A stretch of 64,000 nucleotides of DNA from Gammaproteobacteria bacterium. Lineage in GTDB: Bacteria > Pseudomonadota > Gammaproteobacteria > Nevskiales > Nevskiaceae. The stretch is taken from assembly GCA_022599775.1 (NCBI GenBank), contig JAHZLQ010000068.1:62001-126000 (forward strand), given 5' to 3'. This document shows, piece by piece, positions 32,584 through 41,592 of the stretch (the stretch's first letter is position 1; each line of letters begins with the position of its first letter). The notes under the pieces are model-generated. The model worked only from the letters and a program-made list of their open reading frames with translations. It had not been told where the DNA came from and ran no database searches. Both the position numbers and the translations under genes were made by a program.

Positions 32584-34038
32584 ATGCGCGGCACGAAACC
32601 ACTCGTGAGACAGAACCTTTCGCTCCGAATGGGTCAGACCCTGGCGATGACGCCTGCACTGCAGCAGGCCATTCGCCTGTTGCAGCTGTCGACGCTCGAC
32701 CTGCAGACCGAAATCCAGCAGGCGCTGGACTCCAACCTGATGCTTGAACGCATCGAGGAAGAAGGCGCCGCACCGATCGACGAGGTCGCGCTGCGCGACG
32801 AGAACGCGGCCGAAAAGCCGGCCAGTGAGGAAACACCGGTCAGCGGCGAGCTGGACCTGGAGATCTGGTCGGACAGCTACGACGGCGCGCCGCACCGTGA
32901 TGCCGAGGCCGAAGCCGAACTCTACGAGTACCGCCAGGCCAGCCTGCACGCCAACGGCACCCTGCGTGACCATCTGCTGTGGCAGGCCGGGCTGTGTTCG
33001 TTCAATGAACGGGACGCCGAGATCGCCGCCCATCTCGTCGACGCGGTCAACGAAGATGGCTATCTCGATGATTGGGAAGGCGTGTCCGCCCGTCTGCTGG
33101 AAATGCCCGGCATCGACGCGGACGACATCGACCGGGTGCTGGCACTGGTGCAGGACTTCGATCCGCCCGGCGTCGCCGCGCGCGATCTCTCCGAATGCCT
33201 GCGCTTGCAACTGCAGCAGCACGATTGCGACGACGTGATCTGCAGCGCCGCGCTCCGGATCGTCGACAAGCACATGGCCGAACTGGCCCGGCAGGACGAA
33301 AATCTGCTGTGCCGCGTTACCGGGCTGGATCGGGAACGCCTGCAACAGGCCGTCGCCGTGATCCAGTCACTGCAACCGCATCCCGGCCGCCCCTACGCCG
33401 GCACCGAGCCCGAATACATCGTTCCGGACGTCTTTGTGGTCAAGAAGTCCGGTCGCTGGCAGGTGTCGCTGAATCCGGAAATCGCGCCACGCGTGCGCAT
33501 CAATCGCCACTACATGGGGCTGATCCGCCGCGCCGACAATTCCAGCGACCAGCAAACGCTCAAGCAGCACCTGCAGGAAGCCCGTTACTTCCTGAATTCA
33601 TTGAAAAGTCGCAATGAAACGCTGTTGCGCGTCGCAACCCGGATCATCGAGGAACAGCGGGCCTTTCTGGACTATGGCGACGAAGCGATGCGGCCGCTGG
33701 TGCTGCGCGACGTGGCCGAGAATCTGGGCATCCACGAGTCCACGGTTTCGCGCGCGACCGCAAACAAATATATGCTGACCCCGAGAGGTTTGTACGAACT
33801 CAAGTACTTCTTCTCAAGCCACGTTCGAACCACACAAGGAGGCACCTGCTCTGCGACCGCGATCCAGGCCATGATCAAGCGCCTGGTCGGCCAGGAAACT
33901 CCTGACAAACCGCTCTCCGATGCGACACTGTCGACCCTGCTGCTGAAGGATGGCATCCAGGTCGCCCGACGGACGGTCGCGAAGTATCGGGAAGCACTCG
34001 GGATTCCGGCCGCCCACGAGCGCCGCCGCATGGCCTAA
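32584..34038 (+). CDS. rpoN: RNA polymerase sigma-54 factor
   Basis: A 484-residue sigma-54. Region I is Gln/Leu-rich (LRMGQTLAMTPALQQAIRLL), followed by an acidic region II, the core-binding region, the helix-turn-helix (LRDVAENLGIHESTVSR) and the RpoN box ARRTVAKYR at about 461-469 near the C-terminus. It directs activator-dependent transcription from -24/-12 promoters. Its place after lptB and before hpf-ptsN is the standard order. Confidence 0.97.
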   Translation: MRGTKPLVRQNLSLRMGQTLAMTPALQQAIRLLQLSTLDLQTEIQQALDSNLMLERIEEEGAAPIDEVALRDENAAEKPASEETPVSGELDLEIWSDSYDGAPHRDAEAEAELYEYRQASLHANGTLRDHLLWQAGLCSFNERDAEIAAHLVDAVNEDGYLDDWEGVSARLLEMPGIDADDIDRVLALVQDFDPPGVAARDLSECLRLQLQQHDCDDVICSAALRIVDKHMAELARQDENLLCRVTGLDRERLQQAVAVIQSLQPHPGRPYAGTEPEYIVPDVFVVKKSGRWQVSLNPEIAPRVRINRHYMGLIRRADNSSDQQTLKQHLQEARYFLNSLKSRNETLLRVATRIIEEQRAFLDYGDEAMRPLVLRDVAENLGIHESTVSRATANKYMLTPRGLYELKYFFSSHVRTTQGGTCSATAIQAMIKRLVGQETPDKPLSDATLSTLLLKDGIQVARRTVAKYREALGIPAAHERRRMA

Positions 34039-34136
34039 CCGGAACCACGTTGCCGCGGCTAAGCGGCATGCAATGACGCACCCGGCCACGGGGTTCCCTC
34101 TGGGTCCTGCCGACCCATTTCGTTAGGAGTCATTGC

Positions 34137-34460
34137 ATGAACTTGAACATCTCCGGACATCACCTTGACCTGACCGCCCCGTTGCGCGACTACGTCCAGC
34201 TGAAAATGCAGCGCGTCGAACGACATTTCGACAAGATGCTCGACGCCCATGTCGTGCTGACGGTCGAAAAGCAGCGACACAAGGCCGAAGCGACGGTGCA
34301 CGCATGCGGCGGCAATCTGCACGCCGAAGCGGTGGAAGGCGACATGTACGCGGCGATCGATCAATTGATCGACCGTCTCGACCGTCAGACCCGCAAGTTC
34401 AAGGAGCAGTCCCGGGATCATCACGCCAAGGAAGCGCAGAAGCACGTTTTCGAGCAGTAA
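34137..34460 (+). CDS. hpf: ribosome hibernation promoting factor, short form
   Basis: A 107-residue HPF/YfiA-type protein that binds between ribosomal subunits and helps make inactive dimers. MNLNISGHHLDLTAPLRDYV, VERHFDKMLDAHVVL and AAIDQLIDRLDRQTRKFKEQ are typical. It lacks the C-terminal dimerisation domain of long HPF, so it is the short form. A terminator separates it from ptsN. Confidence 0.95.
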   Translation: MNLNISGHHLDLTAPLRDYVQLKMQRVERHFDKMLDAHVVLTVEKQRHKAEATVHACGGNLHAEAVEGDMYAAIDQLIDRLDRQTRKFKEQSRDHHAKEAQKHVFEQ

Positions 34461-34467
34461 ACTGAGG

Positions 34468-34501
34468 AAGGCCCGGCCGCCTGGGAGCGGCTGGGCCTTT
34501 T
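34468..34501 (+). terminator. terminator between hpf and ptsN
   Basis: Arms aaggcccggccgc (34468-34480) and gcggctgggcctt (34487-34499) pair with one mismatch around loop ctggga, followed by tttt-like tail (34498-34501). It may cause partial termination and lower expression of the PTS genes downstream. Confidence 0.75.
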
Positions 34502-34547
34502 GCTTTTGCGCAACGACCCAACCGTCCCACATCTGGGAGCCGTCTCA

Positions 34548-34994
34548 ATGAAACTCAAAGAAGTACTGGCTGCGGACCGGATCGCCAGCGGCGTCACGGT
34601 GACCAGCAAGAAGCGCGCGCTGGAGGAACTGTCCAAGCTGTTGTCGCAGGGAACCCCCGCGCTGGGTGAAAGCGATATTCTCTCCGCGCTGAGCGGACGC
34701 GAGAAGCTGGGCAGCACCGGCCTCGGCCACGGCGTGGCGATTCCGCATGGGCGCATGGCCGGCATCGAGCAGGCGGTCGGCGCCTTCGTCCGGCTCAAAC
34801 ACCCGGTGGACTACGACGCGCACGACGGGCAGGCGGTCGACCTGATGTTCGGCCTGCTGGTGCCGCAGGCCGCCACCGAGCAGCATCTCAAGATACTGGC
34901 GGCAATCGCCGAATCCTTCTCCGACGAGGCGTTCTGCGCCAGCCTGCGCGAAACCGGCGACGCAGGCGCCCTGCTCGAACTGTTCGGGCAATAG
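34548..34994 (+). CDS. ptsN: nitrogen-regulatory PTS enzyme IIA
   Basis: A 148-residue EIIA-Ntr. The phosphorylated His67 lies in GHGVAIPHGR. It receives phosphate from HPr/EI-type proteins and regulates potassium transport and other targets by protein contact. ATG 34548 (MKLKEVLAADRI) is chosen over the upstream open frame, which overlaps the terminator. Confidence 0.95.
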   Translation: MKLKEVLAADRIASGVTVTSKKRALEELSKLLSQGTPALGESDILSALSGREKLGSTGLGHGVAIPHGRMAGIEQAVGAFVRLKHPVDYDAHDGQAVDLMFGLLVPQAATEQHLKILAAIAESFSDEAFCASLRETGDAGALLELFGQ

Positions 34995-35034
34995 CCCCCA
35001 TCGCCTGAGCGAACGCCAATCCCGGCCCGGGCGC

Positions 35035-35973
35035 ATGGACGCCGAAGTACCGATCGAACCGGCCTCAGGGCGTCGCGCCGATCCCGAGCTGCGCAGTCTT
35101 GTTGAGACTCTGCCGGATACACATTGGCTTTGCGACCCGAATCCGGCACAAGCAGTCTCCACCCTCGGCTATTTCCATCCGAGTCTGTCGCGCGGACTGG
35201 CGATTGTCGGAGACGCCGCCTCAGCGTGGTGGCAGCGCAGCGATCCCGCCACCCGCACGCGCTGCTTCGGCACGCTGGCGAAGGCGGGCTTGCACAGCCT
35301 GCTGCTGACGCCGGGCGCCGTCATCGACACCGCCGATTCCGCGCTCCGGCATTTCAGCCTGGCTTCAACCCCGCTGCCTGCGCATCAGGCCGTAGCACGC
35401 TTGCGTCAAGCGCTTGAAGCGTTGCGCGCGCCGCGGGTAACCGTCCACGGCGTGCTCTTGAATGTGTTTGGCCTGGGCGTGCTGTTGACCGGCGAGTCCG
35501 GAATCGGCAAGAGCGAACTGGCGCTGGAATTGCTGTCGCGCGGGCACCGCCTGGTCGCCGACGACGCCGTGGAACTGCGGCGCCTGCCAGGTCCAGTGCT
35601 CGAAGGCCGCAGCCCGAGCCTGCTCAACGGCATGCTGGAGGTTCGTGGTCTGGGCATACTGGACGCGCGATCGATGTACGGAACGGTGGCCATACGCGAC
35701 ACTGTCGGAATCGATCTGGCGCTGCATCTGAAGCGCGCCTCGACCACCGACCCGGAAGCCTATCTGCAGCGCCTTCAAGGCCAGCGCGGAAGCCGGGCCT
35801 GGCTCGACATCGACATTCCCCAGATCACGATGCCGGTCACCATCGGGCATAATCTGGCGACACTGGTGGAAGCCGCCTGTCGCGATTTCTGGCTGCGGCT
35901 GTACGGCCAGCGCGCCGACCTCGAATTCGCCGAACGGCAACAGGCCGCCATCAACCGCCCCCGGACGCAATAG
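35035..35973 (+). CDS. hprK: HPr kinase/phosphorylase
   Basis: A 312-residue bifunctional enzyme that phosphorylates HPr on Ser and removes the phosphate. Walker A GESGIGKS at 153-160, HRLVADDAVELRR, and the HprK signature EVRGLGILDARSMYG are intact; the first 125 residues are the less conserved N-terminal domain. In proteobacteria it works in regulatory PTS sets without sugar uptake. Downstream HPr retains the target Ser. Confidence 0.94.
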   Translation: MDAEVPIEPASGRRADPELRSLVETLPDTHWLCDPNPAQAVSTLGYFHPSLSRGLAIVGDAASAWWQRSDPATRTRCFGTLAKAGLHSLLLTPGAVIDTADSALRHFSLASTPLPAHQAVARLRQALEALRAPRVTVHGVLLNVFGLGVLLTGESGIGKSELALELLSRGHRLVADDAVELRRLPGPVLEGRSPSLLNGMLEVRGLGILDARSMYGTVAIRDTVGIDLALHLKRASTTDPEAYLQRLQGQRGSRAWLDIDIPQITMPVTIGHNLATLVEAACRDFWLRLYGQRADLEFAERQQAAINRPRTQ

Positions 35974-35988
35974 GATCCGATCGCAGCA

Positions 35989-36846
35989 ATGGAACTGGTC
36001 ATCGTCAGCGGACTGTCCGGCGCCGGCAAGAGCGTCGCGCTGCGCCAGTACGAGGATATGGGGCACTTCTGCATCGACAATCTGCCCCTGGCGCTGGTGG
36101 CGCACCTTTCGCAGCACACCGCGGTAACGCTGCGCGACCGTTACGAGCGCCTGGCGATCGGCATTGACGCACGTGAGAGTCCCGAGGAAATCGCACAGTT
36201 CCCGGTCTATCTGGACCAGCTGCGCGGCATCGACATCGAAGCCCAGGTGATCTTTCTGACAGCGTCGGACGAAAGTCTGAGACGACGCTACAACGAAACC
36301 CGGCGGCGGCATCCGCTGTCTGGCGCCGATACACCGCTCAACGAAGCGATCCGACTGGAACGCCGCCTGCTCAGCCCGATCGCCAACCTCGCCCATCTCA
36401 CGCTCGACACCACGGACATGAACGTGCACCAGCTGCGCGAAATGATCCAGTTGCGCAGCCCCGGCGTACCGGGCCGGATGGTCTTGACCTTCGAATCCTT
36501 CGGCTTCAAGAACGGCGTGCCCGACGGCCTCGATTTCGTGTTCGATGTGCGCTGCCTGCCGAATCCGCACTGGGAGCCTGGCCTGCGCGCACTGAGCGGC
36601 CGTGACCAACCGGTGGCTGACTATCTGGCGGCGCAGGGCGAAGTCCAGCGCATGCTCGGCGACATTCAGGGCTTTCTCGAATCCTGGCTGCCCTCATTCG
36701 ACGCGCAGGACCGCTCCTACCTCACCGTGGGCATTGGCTGCACCGGGGGGCAGCATCGCTCCGTATTCATTGTGGAGCGCCTCGCGCAGCTCATGCGCGA
36801 CCGCTTCGATCCGATCATCGTGCGCCATCGCGAGATACACCAATGA
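35989..36846 (+). CDS. rapZ: RNase adapter protein RapZ
   Basis: A 285-residue P-loop protein. Walker A GLSGAGKS at residues 8-15, ALRQYEDMGHFCIDNLPLAL, GIDARE, RRRHPL and C-terminal GCTGGQHRSVFIVERLA are diagnostic. In E. coli it delivers the small RNA GlmZ to RNase E and so controls GlcN6P synthase. No GlmZ-like RNA was seen in this window. Start lies 15 bases after hprK. Confidence 0.95.
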   Translation: MELVIVSGLSGAGKSVALRQYEDMGHFCIDNLPLALVAHLSQHTAVTLRDRYERLAIGIDARESPEEIAQFPVYLDQLRGIDIEAQVIFLTASDESLRRRYNETRRRHPLSGADTPLNEAIRLERRLLSPIANLAHLTLDTTDMNVHQLREMIQLRSPGVPGRMVLTFESFGFKNGVPDGLDFVFDVRCLPNPHWEPGLRALSGRDQPVADYLAAQGEVQRMLGDIQGFLESWLPSFDAQDRSYLTVGIGCTGGQHRSVFIVERLAQLMRDRFDPIIVRHREIHQ

Positions 36847-37256
36847 TGCAGGCGGCCGCACCGGTCGGCCTGCTGCTGGTCACGCATGGCAAGCTCGGTC
36901 ACTTCCTGTTGGAAACCCTGGCGGACATGCTCGGCCCACTGCCCTTGCCCTGTGATGTACTCGAAGTACGGCGCATCCAGGATCCGAACATGCTGCAGCG
37001 TCAGGGCCGGCGCATGATCGACCGGCTCGATCGCGGCAGCGGGGTTCTGTTACTGACCGATGCCTACGGATCCACCCCCAGCAACATCGCCAACCAGCTC
37101 AACACCGACGAGCGCACCACCGTCGTCGCGGGCGTCAACCTGCCGATGATGGTGCGCATCTTCAACTATCCGCAGTTGGAACTCGCCGAGATGGCCCGAA
37201 ATGCCGTCGAAGGCGGACAACGCGGCATCGTGATCTGCTCCCGCCCCTCCACCTGA
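36843..37256 (+). CDS. mannose-type PTS enzyme IIA component
   Basis: A 137-residue EIIA of the mannose/fructose family. The phosphorylation His is His15 in LLVTHGKLG; GVLLLTDAYGSTPSNIANQ and VVAGVNLPMMVRIF are typical. It starts within the end of rapZ (ATGA) and is followed by HPr and EI. There is no IIB, IIC or IID here, so it is most likely a phosphate-carrying regulator. Confidence 0.93.
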   Translation: MMQAAAPVGLLLVTHGKLGHFLLETLADMLGPLPLPCDVLEVRRIQDPNMLQRQGRRMIDRLDRGSGVLLLTDAYGSTPSNIANQLNTDERTTVVAGVNLPMMVRIFNYPQLELAEMARNAVEGGQRGIVICSRPST

Positions 37257-37278
37257 ACCCGCCCGATCCGTCGTAGCC

Positions 37279-37554
37279 ATGAAAACCGTCGAGCGCACCG
37301 TCGAAATCGTCAACCGCCTGGGTCTGCATGCGCGTGCCGCCGCGAAGCTGGTGACCACCGCCGCCGGCTTCGAAGCCGACGTTCGCGTGCGCAAGGACGG
37401 CCGCGAAGTCAGTGGCAAGAGCATCATGGGCGTGATGATGCTGGCCGCCGCACGTGGCAGCCGGATCACCTTGGTCGCGGACGGCGAAGACGCCGGCGCC
37501 GCCATCGAGGCACTCGTGACATTGGTGGCGGACCGGTTTGGAGAAGAGGCGTGA
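37279..37554 (+). CDS. ptsH: phosphocarrier protein HPr
   Basis: A 91-residue HPr. The PEP-dependent site is His17 in RLGLHARAA, and the HprK-dependent Ser48 is in GKSIMGVMML, so both controls can work. It links EI with the EIIA proteins. It lies between the EIIA-Man-type gene and EI. Confidence 0.96.
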   Translation: MKTVERTVEIVNRLGLHARAAAKLVTTAAGFEADVRVRKDGREVSGKSIMGVMMLAAARGSRITLVADGEDAGAAIEALVTLVADRFGEEA

Positions 37555-37588
37555 GCGTTTGGTGCATCAGGGCCCGGCCACCCCAACC

Positions 37589-39325
37589 ATGAGCCTTTGG
37601 TACTCCGGTCTCGGCGTTTCCCGCGGCATCGCCATCGGCCGCGTGCAGAAGCTGTCCGGCGGCGATCTGGATATTCCGGAATATTCACTGGCCGCCAACG
37701 AGATCGAACACGAGATCACGCGCTTCTACGGCGCGCAGCGCCGCGCGGCCGAACAGCTGCGCGAGGTCCGCGCGCAAATTCCGGCGAACACGCCACAGGA
37801 CATCGCGGCGTTCATCGATACCCATCTGCTGATGATCGATGACCGCTCCATCACCGAGTCCACCGTCACCCATATTCGCAATGGCGGCGTCAACGCCGAG
37901 GCCGCGCTGCGCCGCACCGGCGACGCGCTGGCAGCGGTGTTCGAGCAGATGGACGATCCCTATCTGCGCACGCGGCGGGACGATGTCGAGCATGTCGTCG
38001 CGCGAATCATGCGTGTACTGCTGAAGAACGACCGCCAGGTTTCCGCACACGCCGACCGCGACGGCGTACCGGCGGTCATCGTCGCCGACGACATCACCCC
38101 CGCCGACATCATCCTGCTCGCACAGCAATCCACTGCTGCGTTCGTGACCGAATACGGTGGCCCGTTATCGCACACGGCGATTCTGGCACGCAGCCTGGGC
38201 ATTCCCGCGGTGGTGGGCGTCAACAACGCACGACGCTGGCTGCGGGAAGGCGAGCACATCATCGTCGACGGCCAGGCCGGACATCTGGTGGCCGCGCCGG
38301 ACGAACGCGCGCTGACGTTCTATCGCCGCCGTCAGGAGCGCGACGAGCGCTATCGGCGCATGCTGATCCGGCACAAGGACGATCCCGCGATCTCACGCGA
38401 CGGCGTCAAAGTGCGGCTGTTGGCGAATATCGAGCTGAGCGAGGACAGTAAGGAAGCCAAGCGTGTCGGCGCCGAAGGCGTTGGTCTGTACCGCACCGAA
38501 TTTCTGTTCATGAATCGCAAGACGCTGCCCGACGAGGACGAGCAGTTCGAGGCGTACTCCAGCGTCGTTTCCGCGGTGAACGGTCCGATCACGATCCGGA
38601 CACTCGACCTCGGCGCCGACAAACAGGTCGATTCCGCAAACCGTCCCGGTCCGATGCCCAGCAATCCCGCCCTGGGTTTGCGTGCGATCCGCCTGTGCCT
38701 GAAGGATCTGGATCTGTTTCGCACCCAGATTCGCGCCCTGCTGCGCGCCTCCGCGCTCGGCCAGGTCCAGATCATGCTTCCGATGATCTCCAGCACTGCG
38801 GAGTTCAGGCAGGCGCGGCGCCTGATCGAGGATGAACGGGTTCAGCTGCACCGTGAAGGCGTGGCAATGGGCGCCCAGGTGCCGGTCGGTGCGATGATCG
38901 AGGTGCCGGCCGCAGCCCTCGCCGCTCCGATGCTGGCGCGACACGCGCAGTTCTTCTCAATCGGCACCAACGACCTGATCCAGTACACACTGGCGATCGA
39001 TCGCGGTGACGACGAGGTCAACTACCTGTACGACCCCTTGCATCCCGCCGTGCTGCGATTGATCCGGATGACGATCGAAGCCGGTGACCAGGCCGGTATT
39101 CCCGTTGCGATGTGTGGCGAAATGGCTGGCGACCCGCAGTATGCGCGGCTGCTACTGGGGCTCGGTCTGACCGAATTCTCGATGCATCCCTCCAGCGTGC
39201 TGGAGGTCAAGCGCATCATTCTGGACGCCGACATCGCGGCACTGCGTCAAGCCGTGGATCACGCGCTGAACACCACGGATATTCATGAGCTGCAGGATCG
39301 GCTGCACCAGATCGGAATCGGCTGA
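37589..39325 (+). CDS. ptsI: PTS enzyme I
   Basis: A 578-residue phosphoenolpyruvate-protein phosphotransferase. The phosphohistidine His195 is in YGGPLSHTAILARSLG; the PEP-binding half has GVGLYRTEFLFMNR, MLPMISS, GAMIEVPAAAL, FFSIGTNDLIQYTLAIDR and VAMCGEMAGD. No N-terminal GAF domain, so it is EI rather than EI-Ntr in layout. ATG 37589 (MSLWYSGLGVSRG) chosen over the upstream in-frame codons; it follows ptsH after 34 bases. Confidence 0.95.
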   Translation: MSLWYSGLGVSRGIAIGRVQKLSGGDLDIPEYSLAANEIEHEITRFYGAQRRAAEQLREVRAQIPANTPQDIAAFIDTHLLMIDDRSITESTVTHIRNGGVNAEAALRRTGDALAAVFEQMDDPYLRTRRDDVEHVVARIMRVLLKNDRQVSAHADRDGVPAVIVADDITPADIILLAQQSTAAFVTEYGGPLSHTAILARSLGIPAVVGVNNARRWLREGEHIIVDGQAGHLVAAPDERALTFYRRRQERDERYRRMLIRHKDDPAISRDGVKVRLLANIELSEDSKEAKRVGAEGVGLYRTEFLFMNRKTLPDEDEQFEAYSSVVSAVNGPITIRTLDLGADKQVDSANRPGPMPSNPALGLRAIRLCLKDLDLFRTQIRALLRASALGQVQIMLPMISSTAEFRQARRLIEDERVQLHREGVAMGAQVPVGAMIEVPAAALAAPMLARHAQFFSIGTNDLIQYTLAIDRGDDEVNYLYDPLHPAVLRLIRMTIEAGDQAGIPVAMCGEMAGDPQYARLLLGLGLTEFSMHPSSVLEVKRIILDADIAALRQAVDHALNTTDIHELQDRLHQIGIG

Positions 39326-39349
39326 CGTACTCGGCGGTGCTCGATCGGC

Positions 39350-39466
39350 CTACATAAGCACGGCGATCAGAAGTCCCAGTGCAATGCCCGTGGCGAACCC
39401 GTAGGCCGCGAAGCTGTATCGTCGTTTGAACCGGTATCGGCCCAAGGCTGAATCGTAGTACCGCAT
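39350..39466 (-). CDS. small membrane protein, 38 residues
   Basis: A short frame of 38 codons from ATG 39466, with ggag eight bases upstream. The N-terminal half is basic and aromatic (RYYDSALGRYRFKRRYSF) and the C-terminal half is one hydrophobic segment (AAYGFATGIALGLLIAVLM), so it should be a single-pass inner-membrane protein with its N-terminus inside. I do not recognise it. The longer reading frame (to 39559) lacks a better start. Confidence 0.5.
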   Translation of the reverse strand: MRYYDSALGRYRFKRRYSFAAYGFATGIALGLLIAVLM

Positions 39467-39657
39467 GTAGATGCTCCGGCAGACTTCAAATTGACAAAAT
39501 TGCGCTTGCGTCGCCGCCACACCCCCTGGCGACGCAACTGGGCACAAAATCCTTCTCATTGAAGCGGGGCATCCAGCACAGCGGCTGAATCATCACCACG
39601 TCAAAGCCCCCGAAGACTTCCCTGTCACAATGACCATCGCGTCGAACCCAGGGGCGC

Positions 39658-39675
39658 ATCCCCCATATGGGGGAT
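39658..39675. promoter_or_regulatory. 18-base perfect palindrome, operator candidate
   Basis: atcccccatatgggggat reads identically on both strands. It lies about 190 bases upstream of the small membrane protein gene and about 150 bases past the LpxH-like gene. G/C blocks around an AT centre resemble sites of dimeric response regulators of the LuxR/NarL type; the partner is unknown. Confidence 0.45.
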
Positions 39676-39825
39676 TGAATTAAGCACCAAGGAGCTCGCC
39701 TGTTGGAGCAATTTTAAGCTGATTCGACGCACAGAAGTAAAGCGGAAATAAATATTTCCGCCGGCCGACATTTTTTTCGGAAGAACGAACGGTGCTGAGA
39801 CTGGGTTGCGCGCCGCAGGGGGCGC

Positions 39826-40641
39826 TCAGCTTCCGGTGCGTGCGCTCAATGCGGTCACGTTGTCGCGCTGATCGAGGCGAGCGATATCGATCCAGCGCAG
39901 AATCTCGATACTGCCGTTGCGATCCTCCGCGAGCGCGGTACAGGATTCGACCCAATCACCACAATTGAGGTAGGTCACGCCATTGATGTCGCGGATTTCG
40001 GCATGATGGATGTGGCCGCAGACCACCCCATCGAGACCACGGCGCCGACACTCCCGCGCCACCGCCTCCTCGAATTCCGAAATGATGTTGACGGCGTTTT
40101 TCACCTTCTGCTTGGCATACGCAGACAGCGACCAGTACGGCATGTTGAGCCGTCGCCGCGCACGGTTGAAATAATGATTGGCCTTCATCATGCCGTTGTA
40201 GGCGGCATCACCCACCAGCGCCAGCCACTTGTGATATCGCGTGATCACGTCGAAGGCATCACCATGCGTCACCAGCAACCGACGCCCGTCGGCGGTGATG
40301 TGCACGTGCTCGTTGACGACCTGGATATTGCCCATCGCCAGACCGAAACCGACAAAGCGGCGCAGGAACTCGTCATGATTGCCGGTGACGTAGTACACCT
40401 TGGTGTCGCGCTTGGCCTTGGTCAGTACCTTGCGCACGACATTGGTGTGCTCCTGCGGCCAGTACCAACCACCGCTGAGCTTCCAGCCGTCGATGATGTC
40501 GCCGACCAGATAGAGCGTGTCGCAATGATTGTGCTTGAGGAAATCGACCAGATACTCGGCCTGGCAACCCGGCGTGCCGAGATGCACGTCCGAGATCCAG
40601 ATCGTTCGATAGCGTGGTGCAGTGTCGGTCGCAGTGGTCAT
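39826..40641 (-). CDS. UDP-2,3-diacylglucosamine diphosphatase-like metallophosphatase
   Basis: A 271-residue cytoplasmic calcineurin-like phosphatase. Metal motifs: SDVHLGTPG, LVGDIIDGW, TGNHDEFL, VTHGDAFD and GHIHHAEI. The family includes LpxH-like enzymes that hydrolyse UDP-2,3-diacylglucosamine in lipid A synthesis, but many members of this longer subfamily have other substrates, so I do not assign lpxH. ATG 40641 is chosen since agga upstream is better spaced to it than to the adjacent ATG 40644. It follows the DUF4097 gene after 64 bases and may belong to that operon. Confidence 0.82.
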   Translation of the reverse strand: MTTATDTAPRYRTIWISDVHLGTPGCQAEYLVDFLKHNHCDTLYLVGDIIDGWKLSGGWYWPQEHTNVVRKVLTKAKRDTKVYYVTGNHDEFLRRFVGFGLAMGNIQVVNEHVHITADGRRLLVTHGDAFDVITRYHKWLALVGDAAYNGMMKANHYFNRARRRLNMPYWSLSAYAKQKVKNAVNIISEFEEAVARECRRRGLDGVVCGHIHHAEIRDINGVTYLNCGDWVESCTALAEDRNGSIEILRWIDIARLDQRDNVTALSARTGS

Positions 40642-40704
40642 CATGATCCTCGCGGGCGAGTATCGGAGCCCGCGGTGACAGTTCGATGACGGCTGGCCGC
40701 TGGA

Positions 40705-41580
40705 CTACTGCCTGGCGCGCAGCTCGATATCGCCGCTGAAGCTCTCCAGATCGATGCCGCCGCCGCCCTTGCCCAGGTTGAAGCGAACATCCTTGGCATC
40801 GTCATCGAGCACCGTGCCGAGTTCGGAAACCAGGGAACCCGAAAAGCTGTGCATCGCCACCGATGCATCGGTCCCGGACGGAAGACTCAGACGAACCTCG
40901 CCGGACAGCGTTTCCACGTCGACTTCCGCACCCGGGCTCAGCTCGATATCCAGATCGACATCGCCCGAGACCGACTGCGCATCGACCTCCCGGAACGGGC
41001 CGCCCACCAGTTCGATGTCCCCGGACACCGTTTCGGCATGAAAGTCGTCCGAGGCGCCCGTGACCGTGACATCGCCACTGACCGACTCCAGCTTGCTGCG
41101 GCGGGCCGGGCCACGCAGGCTCACATCGCCGCTGACCGAACTCAGCTCGACCTCCTCACTGTCGACTTGCGCCGAGACCTCACCGCTGACGCTTTGCGCC
41201 TGCAGGCGACCCGAGATGCCACGTACCTCGATATCCGCGCTGACCGCCTCCAGTTCCAGAGCCGCGCCGCGCGGCACCTTGAGTTCCAGTTCGGTTTCGT
41301 CGGCATTGCGCAGGCTGCGTGGATAGCGCACTTCGATGCTCAGCTGCGATGCACGGCCTTCGATCTCGAGCGCCTCGACGTTATCGCCGAGCCGCCCGGT
41401 CAGCCGAACCTCCTCGCGATCCCAGGCCTCCACATGGATGAAACCCGCCACATTGCTGACCGAGACGCGACCGTCGGCATCCAGCGGGCGTGTTTCGTCG
41501 ATCGGACGCGGGGCGGCGAACGCGCTTGCGCTCGCGACCATCGCGAGCATCAGCACAGCGGATCGATAGTATTTGTACAT
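40705..41580 (-). CDS. secreted DUF4097 beta-strand-repeat protein
   Basis: A 291-residue protein with a signal peptide (MYKYYRSAVLMLAMVASASAF, cleavage near FAAP). The rest is made of about ten short repeats around V-S-G-D-V/I (SVSGEVSAQVD, SVSGDVSLRG, SVSGDVTVTG, TVSGDIELVG, SVSGDVDLDI, TLSGEVRLSL), giving a right-handed beta-helix-like fold, DUF4097/adhesin type. Function unknown; such proteins often sit in sigma/anti-sigma operons, as here, and may sense or respond to envelope stress. Confidence 0.85.
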   Translation of the reverse strand: MYKYYRSAVLMLAMVASASAFAAPRPIDETRPLDADGRVSVSNVAGFIHVEAWDREEVRLTGRLGDNVEALEIEGRASQLSIEVRYPRSLRNADETELELKVPRGAALELEAVSADIEVRGISGRLQAQSVSGEVSAQVDSEEVELSSVSGDVSLRGPARRSKLESVSGDVTVTGASDDFHAETVSGDIELVGGPFREVDAQSVSGDVDLDIELSPGAEVDVETLSGEVRLSLPSGTDASVAMHSFSGSLVSELGTVLDDDAKDVRFNLGKGGGGIDLESFSGDIELRARQ

Positions 41581-41592
41581 GCCTGGGTGCTC

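Larger units (their letters stand above)
39326..39825. other. 500-base region with one tiny gene and a palindrome
   Basis: Between ptsI and the LpxH-like gene. It contains one small minus-strand gene (39350-39466, listed) and an 18-base palindrome (39658-39675, listed). The remainder holds nothing I can support. Base composition is less GC-rich than its neighbours. Confidence 0.5.

Noticed and set aside
39680-39955. Minus-strand frame whose start resembles the small membrane protein (RDSALDRYR vs YDSALGRYR).
   Set aside because: It overlaps the end of the LpxH-like gene in another frame, so the resemblance is judged accidental.
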